Source: Roseicyclus sp041163945
GTDB taxonomy: Bacteria > Pseudomonadota > Alphaproteobacteria > Rhodobacterales > Rhodobacteraceae
NCBI GenBank assembly: GCA_041163945.1
Contig: JBEAQJ010000156.1
Location: forward strand, 1-29,719
Direction: 5' to 3'
Length of the DNA stretch: 29,719 bases
The translations under genes and the position numbers were made by a program. The notes under the pieces were generated by a model that saw only the letters and a list, made by a program, of their open reading frames with translations, was not told where the DNA came from and did not search any database. This document shows, piece after piece, positions 1 to 8,436 of the stretch. Numbering within the stretch: position 1 is the stretch's first letter; each line of letters opens with the position of its first letter.

Positions 1-123
1 TTTTGAAACGCTGTTTCAGGCGCTTTGCGGTCCGGGCTGGCGGGCCGTTGAAACGCAATGCTGCGCCCAAGGCGCCGCGTCATGCCAGTTTGCCCTGCTG
101 CGCGACATCGGGCGGGGGTAAGG

Positions 124-141
124 GGGCGGGAAAACCCGCCC
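124..141 (-). terminator. GC-rich hairpin after the SLC13 permease
   Basis: Perfect 7-bp inverted repeat (GGGCGGG / CCCGCCC) around an AAAA loop, starting 6 bases past the stop codon of the minus-strand permease gene. There is no T-tract on the minus-strand side, so this is a stem-loop that could stabilise or end the transcript, not a textbook intrinsic terminator. I see no gene in bases 1-123. Confidence 0.45.
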
Positions 142-146
142 GGCCC

Positions 147-1928
147 CTAGAGCGGCCAGATCAAGGGGATGGTCAGGCAGACCACCACCCCAAGGCTCAG
201 GTTCAGGGGAATACCGATCCGCAGAAAATCGCTGAAGCGGTAGCCGCCCGGCGCGTAAACCAGCATGTTGGTCTGATAGCCGATGGGGGTTGCGAAACAG
301 GCCGAGGCGGCAATCATCACGGCCACGACCAAGGGGCGGGGATCGACCCCCATCGTCTGGCCCAAGGCAATCGCGATGGGGGCCATGATGACCGCAATGG
401 CGTTGTTCGACACCAGTTCGGTCAGGATCGTGGTGATGTAATAGACCGCCCAGACCAGCACCCAAGGTGGCAGATCGGCCAACGCCGGGGCAATGCGCCC
501 CACGATCCATTCGATGCCACCGGTGTGGTCGAGTGCGGCACCCACGGCCAGCATCGCGAAAATCAGCGCCAGAAGCCGGCCATCGACAAAGGAAAACGCC
601 TCTTCCGCGTCAATGCAGCCCGAAATCAACACCACCGCCACCGCGATCACCGCCAGCACAAGGATCGGCGCGACATCAAAGGCCGCCAGAATGACGATGC
701 CCGCCATGGCGGCGATGGCGACGGGCGCCTTGTCGCGGCGATAGGCCCGTTCCGAGGGCTGGCTGACATCGCCAAGATCCATGTCGGCCGCCAGGCGTGC
801 GATGTCGGTCGGATCGCCTTCGATCAGCAAGGTGTCGCCCACCCGCACCACAACATCGTCCAGCTGGGTGCCGATGTTCTGGTTCCGGCGGTGCACGGCC
901 AACGGATAGACCCCGTAACGGCGGCGCAGCCGCAGGCTGCCCAAGCTGCGGCCCACCATGCGTGCGCCCGGCGTGATCAGCACCTCGACGGTCACGGTCG
1001 AGACCGAGCTGAGCTTGTCGACGGTCTTGAGGTCCTTCGAGGCCTGAAGCCCCAGCACCTCGGCCATGTCGGTGCGCAACACCACCCGGTCGCCGGCCTG
1101 AAGCGCCACGCCCGACAGGTCACGCCGAAGCGAGGCATCGCCGCGCAGCACATCGATCAGACGCACCCCGTCGCGGGCAAACAGATCGACCTCAGGCGCG
1201 ATCTGACCGATCAGGGCCGAGCCCTCGGGCACCGCCACTTCGGTAAAGAACTTGGGCTTGGCGCGTCCATGGCCCAGCAGTGCCGCCATCGAACTGCGCT
1301 CGGGCAGCAGGTGGCGACCAAAGACCAGCAGATACAACAGGCCCCATCCGACCACCACCAAACCGATCGGCGTGATCTCGAAAATCCCGAAAGGGCGCAA
1401 GCCTTCGGCGCGCGCCACCCCGTCGACCAACAGGTTGGTCGAGGTGCCGATCAGCGTCAGCGTGCCCCCCATGATCGCGGCATAGCTGAGCGGGATCAAC
1501 AACTTGGAGGGGGATGTGCCCAAAATGCGCGCGATCTGGACAAAGATCGGCAGCATGATCACCACGATCGGGGTGTTGTTCATCACGGCCGAGGCCAGCG
1601 CCACAAAGCCCAGCAGGCTTGCCACCGCCAGCGCCGGGTGCGATGCGGCCTTGGCCTCGGCGAACTTGGTCAAGCGCTCCAGCGAGCCCGTGCGCACCAG
1701 GGCCCCCATCACGATGAACATCGCGGCGATGGTCCAGGGCGCGGGGTTGGCCAGCACCGCCGTGGCCCGGTCGGCCGGCAACAACCCAAGGATCAGCAGC
1801 AGCGCCACCGTGCCGATGGCCACCACCTCGGGTGGCCAGCGTTCGCGCAGGAACAGGGCGAACATCCCCAGCAAGAACGCGATGGTCAGCACGGCATGAC
1901 CGGTGTCAGACAGGGGAAGCTCGACCAT
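147..1928 (-). CDS. SLC13-family permease with two RCK_C (TrkA-C) domains
   Basis: Inner-membrane anion/carboxylate or sulfate-type symporter of the SLC13/DASS (CitT/ArsB-like) superfamily, 593 residues. Hydrophobic helices flank a soluble middle part (about residues 215-385) that reads as two RCK_C domains, a layout usual for the bacterial SLC13-TrkA-C subfamily. Signature motifs visible are MNNTP and GTSTNLLV in the first half and LTELVSNNA and TPIGYQTNML in the second half, i.e. the duplicated Asn-Thr substrate/Na+ loops. I chose the ATG at 1928 (MVELPLS) because AAAGGG lies about 7 bases upstream; 21 further upstream codons in frame look non-coding. The 85-bp gap to the EamA gene allows co-transcription. 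The substrate cannot be told from sequence; sulfate or dicarboxylate are the usual family options. Confidence 0.9.
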   Translation of the reverse strand: MVELPLSDTGHAVLTIAFLLGMFALFLRERWPPEVVAIGTVALLLILGLLPADRATAVLANPAPWTIAAMFIVMGALVRTGSLERLTKFAEAKAASHPALAVASLLGFVALASAVMNNTPIVVIMLPIFVQIARILGTSPSKLLIPLSYAAIMGGTLTLIGTSTNLLVDGVARAEGLRPFGIFEITPIGLVVVGWGLLYLLVFGRHLLPERSSMAALLGHGRAKPKFFTEVAVPEGSALIGQIAPEVDLFARDGVRLIDVLRGDASLRRDLSGVALQAGDRVVLRTDMAEVLGLQASKDLKTVDKLSSVSTVTVEVLITPGARMVGRSLGSLRLRRRYGVYPLAVHRRNQNIGTQLDDVVVRVGDTLLIEGDPTDIARLAADMDLGDVSQPSERAYRRDKAPVAIAAMAGIVILAAFDVAPILVLAVIAVAVVLISGCIDAEEAFSFVDGRLLALIFAMLAVGAALDHTGGIEWIVGRIAPALADLPPWVLVWAVYYITTILTELVSNNAIAVIMAPIAIALGQTMGVDPRPLVVAVMIAASACFATPIGYQTNMLVYAPGGYRFSDFLRIGIPLNLSLGVVVCLTIPLIWPL

Positions 1929-2013
1929 ACGAAACCCTTTCGCCGAAAGCGCACGGCATGGCGCAAGTCTAGCGTTGCGGCCGCACGGCACAAGCCGACC
2001 GGCGGCCGACCGC

Positions 2014-2922
2014 CTAAATCGCGGGGATGGGCGTGGGTGGTTTGCGCGGCTGGACCAGTGCCAACCCCGCCAGCATCAAGACCAGCGCCGCCCAGACCCA
2101 TGGCGAATAGGTTTCCCCCAAGATCAGCTTGGCCCAGACGATGCCGAAGCCCGTCACCAGATAAGACACCTGCGCCGCAAAGACCGACCCGGCGCGGGTG
2201 ACCAGCCAGACATAGGCGGTGTAGGCCCCGGCATGGGCCAGCGACGATCCGACAATCGCCCATTCCGCAAGCCCCCAAGGCGCCAGCGGCACGATGAATT
2301 GGCCCGAGACGACCGCAAGGGGCGCTGTCAGACCCAGCCCGACAAGCGACGCCCCCAGCAAGACCTGCACCGCGTCCAGCCCTTCGGTGCCGAAACGGGC
2401 GACGAAATTGGCCTCGAACGCGTAGAAGACGGGCGCGACCAGCGCCAATGGCAACCACCAGACCATGGCGCGGTCCGGCAGGCTGCTTTCAGGGGCCGCG
2501 ATCAGAATGATCGCCCCCAGCCCCAGAACCAAACCCAACAAGCGCCACGGCGAAAACCGATCAAGGCCCAAGGCCAGCGCAATGGGAAAGGCCAGCATCG
2601 GGATCAACGACAGCACGATCGACATGATACCCGAGGGCAGATGGATCGCGGCCGTGTAGCTGGCGGAATTGGGCAAAAGCGTGCCGATCAGGGCAATGAT
2701 CGTGTAAAACGCCAGGTGTCGCCGGGTCGTGGGCAGCGGCCGGCGCCGTGCCAGGTTGATGCCCCCCAACAGCATCGCGCCAAGCGCAAATTGCCAGAAG
2801 ATGATGCCGAAATGGCGATAGCCTTCGGTCACGGCGATCTTGGCGAAGGGCTGGGTGATGCCCCAGGCCGCCCCACACAGTATCAAGATCAGCGCGTAGC
2901 CGGCCCAGTCACGGCGCATCAT
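2014..2922 (-). CDS. EamA/DMT-superfamily transporter
   Basis: 302-residue inner-membrane protein with about ten hydrophobic segments in two repeats, matching the double EamA domain of drug/metabolite exporters. The start is typical (MMRRDWAGYALILILCGAAWG, with the AWG-x-x-xPF motif of the first helix). Two ATGs (2922 and 2919) are adjacent, and I use the first. The start lies inside the end of the upstream phosphoesterase gene (14-bp overlap), so translation is probably coupled. Family members export amino acids, purines or other metabolites; the substrate here is unknown. Confidence 0.88.
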   Translation of the reverse strand: MMRRDWAGYALILILCGAAWGITQPFAKIAVTEGYRHFGIIFWQFALGAMLLGGINLARRRPLPTTRRHLAFYTIIALIGTLLPNSASYTAAIHLPSGIMSIVLSLIPMLAFPIALALGLDRFSPWRLLGLVLGLGAIILIAAPESSLPDRAMVWWLPLALVAPVFYAFEANFVARFGTEGLDAVQVLLGASLVGLGLTAPLAVVSGQFIVPLAPWGLAEWAIVGSSLAHAGAYTAYVWLVTRAGSVFAAQVSYLVTGFGIVWAKLILGETYSPWVWAALVLMLAGLALVQPRKPPTPIPAI

Positions 2923-3733
2923 CGGGGCCCGTCTGGCGCAACAGCCCCCCCAGGCGAACGGGCTGAACGGACACGGCCGCGCCCGTGCGATCCTCGGTTT
3001 CCACCAGCAGCCCCGACAGCGTCGCGGGCCCTGCGGCCGGGGTGAAGCGATCCCGCGTCATGCCGGTGATGAAGCGGCGCATCGGTTCGGCCTTGTCCAT
3101 GCCGATGACCGAATTGTAGTCGCCGCACATGCCGGCATCGGATTGATAGGCGGTGCCCCCCGGCAAGATCATCGCATCGGCGGTGGGCACATGGGTGTGG
3201 GTGCCGACCACCACGCTGGCGCGCCCATCACAGAAATGGCCGACGGCCATTTTTTCGGATGTTGCTTCGGCGTGAATGTCGATCAGGGCGGCCTGAACCG
3301 TGCCGCCGCGGGGAAATTTCTTCAACACCGCGTCCAGCGCCGAAAAAGGATCGTCAAAGGGGCGCTTCATGAACACCTGCCCCAAGGCTTGCGCCACCAG
3401 CACCTGGCGCCCGCCCCGGGCTTGAAAGACGCGCGCACCCGCGCCGGGGGCATCCTTGGCAAAATTCAGCGGCCGCAAGATGCGCGGTTCCTGCGCGATG
3501 AATTGCATCATGTCCCGCTGGTCGAACGCGTGATCGCCCAAGGTCAGGCAATCGGCCCCGGCCTGCAGGATGTCTTGCGCATGGCCGGCCGACAGACCGG
3601 CGCCTGCGGTCGCGTTTTCGGCGTTGACGACGACGAAATCGAGACGCCAATCCGCACGCAGACGGGGCAGCTGCGCGGTGATCGCCGCGCGCCCTGCCCG
3701 CCCCATCACATCGCCAAGAAACAAAATTCGCAT
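2909..3733 (-). CDS. YmdB-family (TIGR00282) metallophosphoesterase
   Basis: 274-residue cytoplasmic protein of the calcineurin-like YmdB/DR1281 family. B. subtilis YmdB is a 2',3'-cyclic-nucleotide phosphodiesterase that affects mRNA levels. Metal-site residues are visible: Asp8 (FLGDVMGRAG), Glu39-Asn40 (NAEN), His68, His154 (IDIHAE), and His179/His181 (GTHTH). The usual Asn before His68 is Asp here (GDH). The conserved block from SDAGMCGDYNS to VIGMDK is intact. I took the ATG at 3733 because family proteins begin MRILFLGD; an extra 20 codons upstream are arginine/proline-rich and unlikely. Overlaps the EamA gene by 14 bp. Confidence 0.92.
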   Translation of the reverse strand: MRILFLGDVMGRAGRAAITAQLPRLRADWRLDFVVVNAENATAGAGLSAGHAQDILQAGADCLTLGDHAFDQRDMMQFIAQEPRILRPLNFAKDAPGAGARVFQARGGRQVLVAQALGQVFMKRPFDDPFSALDAVLKKFPRGGTVQAALIDIHAEATSEKMAVGHFCDGRASVVVGTHTHVPTADAMILPGGTAYQSDAGMCGDYNSVIGMDKAEPMRRFITGMTRDRFTPAAGPATLSGLLVETEDRTGAAVSVQPVRLGGLLRQTGPDDAP

Positions 3734-3838
3734 GCCCACCCGCTTAGGCGGGCGCGCGCGGCGGGGCAAGCGGGAAAACACCGGTCGCCCCATGGCCGAA
3801 CCGGCCGGGCCTCGCGACGCCAGATCACGGCGTGCAGG
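3734..3838. other. Gap between modules, with a short hairpin
   Basis: 105 bases without a credible gene between the phosphoesterase and the GntR gene. It holds a small stem (CCCGC-TTAG-GCGGG, 3739-3752) directly upstream of the phosphoesterase start. I see no clear promoter. This is the joint between the backbone-like genes on the left and the peptide-ABC module on the right. Confidence 0.4.
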
Positions 3839-4576
3839 TCAAATGATTTCGCTTTCCGGCAAGAAGCGCTGGGTCAGAACGGTTTCTTGCATGAGCATCA
3901 GACGATGCGCATTGTTCATGTGTTCGGACAGGATCTGGCGGGCCGCCACGCCATCCCCGACACGCAAGGCCGCCACGAGGCGCGACTGGTAATCCAGCCC
4001 GGTCGACCAGAGTTCGCGGTTGGGCTGGGCATAAAGCCGACGCGACACCGTGATATCGGTGAGCATGTTGGCCGTGAAACGGATCAAGAACCGCAAAAGC
4101 GGGTTTTCCGACATCTCGGCCAACAAGGCGTGAAACCGCAGGGATGCGACATGCTGCGCGCGCTCTTCCTCGGCCGTGCGGGCGGGTTCGGAATAGCAGG
4201 TCATCACGTCTTCCAGCGCGGCCAGCTGCGCATCGCTCAACCGTCCGGCAAGGCTTGCGGCCAGTTCGGGCTCCAACGCCTGACGGATCTGGTAGATATC
4301 GTCGATGGTCAGGTGCTCGAAGTAGAAGTAATTCCCCAAAAGGGCGGTGGCCCGTTCTTCGGACACCTGGTGAACGAAGACGCCGCCGCCCGGCCCTGTG
4401 CGCGATTTTACAAGCCCTTGCGCTTCGAGGATCCGGATGGCCTCGCGGATGGTGCCCTTGGCCATGGCGAAGCGGTCGATCAGATCGGCCTCGGACGGCA
4501 AGCGCACGCCCGGACCCCAGCCATTTTCCATGACCCAGGATTTGATGGCCTCGGCCACCTGTTGCGGCCGGGACAT
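3839..4576 (-). CDS. GntR-family regulator, FCD subfamily
   Basis: 245-residue DNA-binding regulator. Residues 1-75 form a GntR winged helix (LPSEADLIDRFAMAKGTIREA, then the wing at GPGGGVFV). The remainder is an all-helical FCD domain; the metal/ligand histidines of this fold are likely those in RFHALLAEMSENPLL and LSEHMNNAH. The ATG at 4576 sits 4 bases after the stop of the DppF-like ATPase, so this is the last gene of the ABC operon. FCD regulators normally respond to a small acid or amino-acid-like ligand, so it is probably a self-regulating repressor of the importer. Its likely target is the palindrome/direct-repeat region near 10050-10100 (inference). Confidence 0.9.
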   Translation of the reverse strand: MSRPQQVAEAIKSWVMENGWGPGVRLPSEADLIDRFAMAKGTIREAIRILEAQGLVKSRTGPGGGVFVHQVSEERATALLGNYFYFEHLTIDDIYQIRQALEPELAASLAGRLSDAQLAALEDVMTCYSEPARTAEEERAQHVASLRFHALLAEMSENPLLRFLIRFTANMLTDITVSRRLYAQPNRELWSTGLDYQSRLVAALRVGDGVAARQILSEHMNNAHRLMLMQETVLTQRFLPESEII

Positions 4577-4580
4577 GCGG

Positions 4581-5534
4581 TCAGCGGTCGAGCGGGTGGT
4601 GGCAGGCGGCAAGCTGATCTTCCTCGATGGTTGCAAGTTTCGGCGCGATCCGGCGGCACAGGTCTGTGGCGCGCGCACAGCGCCCGGCAAAGGCACAGCC
4701 CGCAAGGGGCTTCAACGGATCGGGCAGTTCGCCCGATTGCATGCCTCCCAGCGGGCGGCCGACGATGGGTGCGGAGTCGGCCAGCAGCTTCGTATAGGGA
4801 TGACGCGGCGAGGCAAAGACCTTTTCGGCGGGGCCTGTCTCGACCAGAGAGCCGAAATACATGACGGCGATACGATCGCTGACCGCCTCGACGACGGCCA
4901 GATCGTGGCTGATGAACAGATAGGTCAGGTTCAGCTGCGCCTTCAGATCCGCCAGCAGGTTCAAGACCTGCGCCTGCACCGATACATCAAGCGCCGAAAC
5001 GGGTTCATCCAAGATCAGGATGCGGGGCGCGGCGGCCAAGGCCCGCGCGATGGCAATACGCTGCGCCTGACCCCCCGAGAATTCGTGTGGATAGCGGCCA
5101 AGGAATTCGGGGCGCAGGTTCACCGCATCGAAGAGTTCGCCGATCCGGGCGTCCAGTGCCGCCCCCCGCAGCCCATGCAGATGGCGCAGCGGGGCTTCCA
5201 TGATCTGCCGAATGGTCTTGCGCGGGTTCAAACTGGCGACCGGATCTTGGAACACATACTGAACCAGCCGTCCAAAGGCCGCCGGATCGGCCCGGTCGAG
5301 CGCCCGGCCCTCGATCTCGATCTTGCCCGATGACGGGGGCAAAAGCCCCGCCAGCATCCGGGCAAGGGTGGACTTGCCGCAACCGGATTCGCCCACAATC
5401 CCCAGCGTTTCGCCGGGATATACCGCAAAGGATATCGCGTTGACGGCATGCACCCGCGCCTTGGGTGCCCGCAACCACCGCGTGCCGACATCGAAGCTGC
5501 GGGTCAACGCCGTGATTTCCAGCGCGGGCGTCAT
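4581..5534 (-). CDS. Peptide/nickel-type ABC ATPase, DppF/OppF-like
   Basis: 317-residue nucleotide-binding subunit of a family-5 (oligopeptide/dipeptide/nickel) importer. Walker A is GESGCGKST (residues 48-56), the Q-loop VFQDPVASLNP, the signature FSGGQAQRIAIARAL, Walker B ILILDEPVSALDVS, and the H-loop FISHDL. The C-terminus carries the cysteine-containing oligo_HPY motif (HPYTKLL, then GCAFAGRCARATDLC), typical of Dpp/Opp ATPases and able in some members to hold an Fe-S cluster. The start was chosen at 5534 because its ATG overlaps the stop of the upstream gene (ATGA). Confidence 0.94.
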   Translation of the reverse strand: MTPALEITALTRSFDVGTRWLRAPKARVHAVNAISFAVYPGETLGIVGESGCGKSTLARMLAGLLPPSSGKIEIEGRALDRADPAAFGRLVQYVFQDPVASLNPRKTIRQIMEAPLRHLHGLRGAALDARIGELFDAVNLRPEFLGRYPHEFSGGQAQRIAIARALAAAPRILILDEPVSALDVSVQAQVLNLLADLKAQLNLTYLFISHDLAVVEAVSDRIAVMYFGSLVETGPAEKVFASPRHPYTKLLADSAPIVGRPLGGMQSGELPDPLKPLAGCAFAGRCARATDLCRRIAPKLATIEEDQLAACHHPLDR

Positions 5535-7393
5535 GGCGTGGGCTCGGGAAAGAGACAACGGACCTGGTGCGCGCGCCCCGTCAAGGCGATCGTGCCAGCA
5601 CGGCACAGATCCTGTGCCTTGTCACAGCGGGGCGCAAAGGCACAGCCCGCCGGCAGGTCATCGACAGCAGGTGGCAAACCGGGGATGGCCGCCAGGGCAC
5701 GGCGCCCCTTGCCCAATTCCGGCACGCATTCGATCAGGCGGCGGGTGTAGGGATGTGCCGGGCTGGCCAGCACCTCGGGGGTGGGGCCCGTTTCGACGAC
5801 CTGGCCGCCATACATGACCGCCACACGGTCGCACAGCTGGGCGACCACGCCGAAGTCATGGGTGATGAACAAGATCGCCAGCCCGCGCGAGCGGCGCAGA
5901 TCAGCCAGAAGCGCAAGGATCTGGGCCTGCACGGTGACATCAAGCGCGGTGGTGGGTTCATCGGCGATGATGATGTCGGGATCGTTGGCCAAGGCCATGG
6001 CGATGCCCACACGCTGGCGCATTCCGCCCGACAATTCATGCGGAAACGCACGGGCGCGCGCCGCCGGGTTTGGTATGCGCACATCATCCAGTAGCTTGAT
6101 CGCGCGGGCCTGCGCCTGCGCATGACTGACGGGTTCGTGCACGCGGATCGCCTCGATCAGTTGATCGCCGATGCGGTAAAGCGGGTGCAAGGTGGACAGC
6201 GGATCCTGGAACACATAGGCAACCTTGCGTCCGCGAAAGCCCCGCAGCACCTCGTAGGGTGCCCCGATCAGATCTTGCCCGTTCAGCCAGGCCGCACCCG
6301 CGGTGATCACACCCGGCGGTGACGCCACGAGCCCCATCACCGACAGCGCGGTGACCGATTTTCCCGAACCGCTTTCCCCGATCAACCCCAGGCATTCGCC
6401 GGGTTCCAGATGCAGGGTGACGTCGTTCACGGCACGGTAGATGCGCGCACCGACCTGGAACTGCGTTTGCAACCCTTCGATAGACAGCAGACCATCCCCT
6501 TGCGGCTTTGGCACCGGCGCACGGTCCACCCGCGTGGCGGCCATCGGACGGCTGAGCGCACCCGACCGCAACCGCGGATCAAGCGCGTCGCGGATACCAT
6601 CACCCAGAAAGTTGACCGACATCACGATCAACAAGATCATGACGCCGGGCACGATCGAGGTATGTGGCGCGGTGATCATCGCCGCCCGCGCCTCGCCCAG
6701 CATCGAACCAAGATCGGCCTGCGGCGGCTGGCTGCCCAGCCCCAGAAACGACAGGCCCGCCGTTTCCAAGATCATCCATCCGATGGTCGTGGACATGGCG
6801 ATCACGACAACCGGCACGATGTTCGGCACAACTTCGCCCAGAAGGATGCGCGCAGGGCCCATCCCCGCAAGACGCGCGGCATCAATGAATTCCCGGTGTG
6901 CGATACCGACGGTGACACCGCGGATGTTGCGCGCAAAGAACGGTATGTTGACCACGGCCACCGCGATCAACGCGTTCAACAGACCCGGCCCCAGCACCGC
7001 CACGATAGCCAACGCCAGCAAGATGTAGGGAAAGGCCATCAGCATGTCGATGCCGCGCATGGTGACGTTGTCTGTCCGACCGCCGATATAGCCCGCGATC
7101 ACCCCGATGGCTGCACCCAGCAACCCCGCAACCAAGGCCGCGGCAAAGCCCACCGCCAAGGACAGCCGGGTGCCCCAGACAAGACGCGACAGCAGGTCCC
7201 GCCCCAGATGATCGGTGCCCAGCACATGCCCATCGGACAGCGGGCGCAAGAAGCGGTTGGCGGTATCGGTTTCATTCGGCGGATGCAGCGGCAAAAGCGG
7301 CGCGAGCAAGGCCAACACCACGATAAGCCCCAACACGATCGCCCCGAACCCCGCCAAACGGTTGCGAAACACCAGCCGCAAGAACAAGCTCAT
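5531..7393 (-). CDS. Fused ABC permease (DppC-like) + ATPase (DppD-like)
   Basis: One 620-residue reading frame joins two normally separate subunits. Residues 1-277 are a DppC-type permease: an N-terminal helix, the GTDHLGRDLLSR motif, and the EAA loop EFIDAARLAGMGPARI. Residues 278-301 are a Pro/Arg-rich linker. Residues 302-620 are a DppD-type ATPase with Walker A GESGSGKS (about 339-347), Q-loop VFQDPLSTLHP, signature LSGGMRQRVGIAMAL, Walker B IIIADEPTTALDVT, H-loop FITHDF, and a C-terminal Cys motif (GCAFAPRCDKAQDLC). There is no stop or frameshift at the junction, so the fusion is real in this sequence. Such fusions are known in this family. ATGA overlaps on both sides show tight co-translation. 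Confidence 0.93.
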   Translation of the reverse strand: MSLFLRLVFRNRLAGFGAIVLGLIVVLALLAPLLPLHPPNETDTANRFLRPLSDGHVLGTDHLGRDLLSRLVWGTRLSLAVGFAAALVAGLLGAAIGVIAGYIGGRTDNVTMRGIDMLMAFPYILLALAIVAVLGPGLLNALIAVAVVNIPFFARNIRGVTVGIAHREFIDAARLAGMGPARILLGEVVPNIVPVVVIAMSTTIGWMILETAGLSFLGLGSQPPQADLGSMLGEARAAMITAPHTSIVPGVMILLIVMSVNFLGDGIRDALDPRLRSGALSRPMAATRVDRAPVPKPQGDGLLSIEGLQTQFQVGARIYRAVNDVTLHLEPGECLGLIGESGSGKSVTALSVMGLVASPPGVITAGAAWLNGQDLIGAPYEVLRGFRGRKVAYVFQDPLSTLHPLYRIGDQLIEAIRVHEPVSHAQAQARAIKLLDDVRIPNPAARARAFPHELSGGMRQRVGIAMALANDPDIIIADEPTTALDVTVQAQILALLADLRRSRGLAILFITHDFGVVAQLCDRVAVMYGGQVVETGPTPEVLASPAHPYTRRLIECVPELGKGRRALAAIPGLPPAVDDLPAGCAFAPRCDKAQDLCRAGTIALTGRAHQVRCLFPEPTP

Positions 7394-8337
7394 GTCCGGA
7401 TCCTTGGGTCCAGCAGGCTCTGCGCGACGTCGACCAGAATGTTGAAGCCCACATAACAGGCGGCCACGAAGACCACGCCGCCTTGCACCAGCAAGATGTC
7501 ACGCTTCAAGATCGCGTCCACCAGCATCCGACCGATGCCGGGCCACTGAAACACCATCTCGACATAGACGGCCCCCGACAGCACGAAACCGGCCTGAATG
7601 CCCAGCACCGGAAGAATACTGACCATGGCGGCGCGCAGGGCGTGGCCCCAGATCACGCGGCCTTCCCCCACGCCCTTGGCCCGCGCGGTGCGGATGAAAT
7701 CCTGCCGCAACACTTCCAGCATGGCGCCACGCGACAGGCGCGCGATCACACCCGTTGCCACCACCGCCAAGGCAATGGCGGGCATGACCAGATGCCGGAT
7801 CAGATCGGGCAAGTCGCCCCCACCCCAGATGGAATACATGCCCGAGGCCGGCAGCCAGTTGAGCCGCACCGCAAAGAGCAAGATCATCATCATGCCCAGA
7901 AAAAAGGACGGGATCGAAATGCCAAGGATCACCACCGATGTAATCGCCTTGTCCGCCGGCCCGTACTGCCGGGCCGCCGATACCACGCCCGCCGCCACCC
8001 CCAGCAGCGCGCACAAGACGAAAGCCACCCCGGCCAAGATCAAGGTGGCCGAAAACCGGTCGAGGATTTCGTCCAGCACGGGGCGATTGAGCGCAAAAGA
8101 GCGGCCGAAATCGCCCTGCAACAAGTTTCCCAGCCAGGTGAGATACTGCCGCCACAGCGGTTGATCCAAGCCCAGATACCGGTTCAGGCGGTCCACATTT
8201 TCGGGCGTGGCATATGACCCAAGGATCGCGGTCGCCGGGTCGCCGGGGATCATGGCCATGATCAGAAACACGATCACGGTGATGCCGAACAAAACCGGCA
8301 CGGCCATCAGGATCCTAGTCAGGATGTAACCGCCCAT
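7390..8337 (-). CDS. Peptide/nickel-type ABC permease, DppB-like
   Basis: 315-residue membrane subunit with six predicted helices. It has the family N-terminus (LTRILMAVPVLFGITVIVFL, then IPGDPA), a periplasmic part with LGLDQPLWRQY, and the EAA loop DFIRTARAKGVGEGRV. The end FNILVDVAQSLLDPRIRT is typical of DppB/OppB. Its stop overlaps the ATG of the fused permease-ATPase. Together they give the heterodimeric channel of the importer whose binding protein is encoded upstream. Confidence 0.94.
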   Translation of the reverse strand: MGGYILTRILMAVPVLFGITVIVFLIMAMIPGDPATAILGSYATPENVDRLNRYLGLDQPLWRQYLTWLGNLLQGDFGRSFALNRPVLDEILDRFSATLILAGVAFVLCALLGVAAGVVSAARQYGPADKAITSVVILGISIPSFFLGMMMILLFAVRLNWLPASGMYSIWGGGDLPDLIRHLVMPAIALAVVATGVIARLSRGAMLEVLRQDFIRTARAKGVGEGRVIWGHALRAAMVSILPVLGIQAGFVLSGAVYVEMVFQWPGIGRMLVDAILKRDILLVQGGVVFVAACYVGFNILVDVAQSLLDPRIRT

Positions 8338-8384
8338 GGCCCCGCGCTCATCTGTTTCGGGTCAACCGCGTGCCGCATCTGCTA

Positions 8385-8427
8385 CCCGGTACACGCACGG
8401 GTACCGGGGGGCGCAACGGCCCCCCGG
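8385..8427 (-). promoter_or_regulatory. Two overlapping hairpins between binding protein and permease
   Basis: The 99-bp gap holds two perfect 8-bp inverted repeats that share bases. The first is CCGGGGGG / CCCCCCGG (8404-8411 with 8420-8427); the second is CCCGGTAC / GTACCGGG (8385-8392 with 8401-8408). They cannot both form fully, because 8404-8408 is used by both. There is no T-tract. The position after a binding-protein gene fits partial termination or mRNA 3'-end protection, which raises binding protein over membrane subunits (inference). Confidence 0.6.
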
Positions 8428-8436
8428 CCTATTGTC

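Noticed and set aside
3..2201. Long plus-strand reading frame (732 codons)
   Set aside because: It is antisense to the SLC13 and EamA genes, is full of His/Arg/Gln/Asp runs without any domain, and arises from the GC-rich codon pattern of the real minus-strand genes.
3143..4864. Plus-strand frame of 573 codons
   Set aside because: Antisense to the phosphoesterase, GntR and DppF-like genes, which have clear motifs; composition is typical of a shadow.
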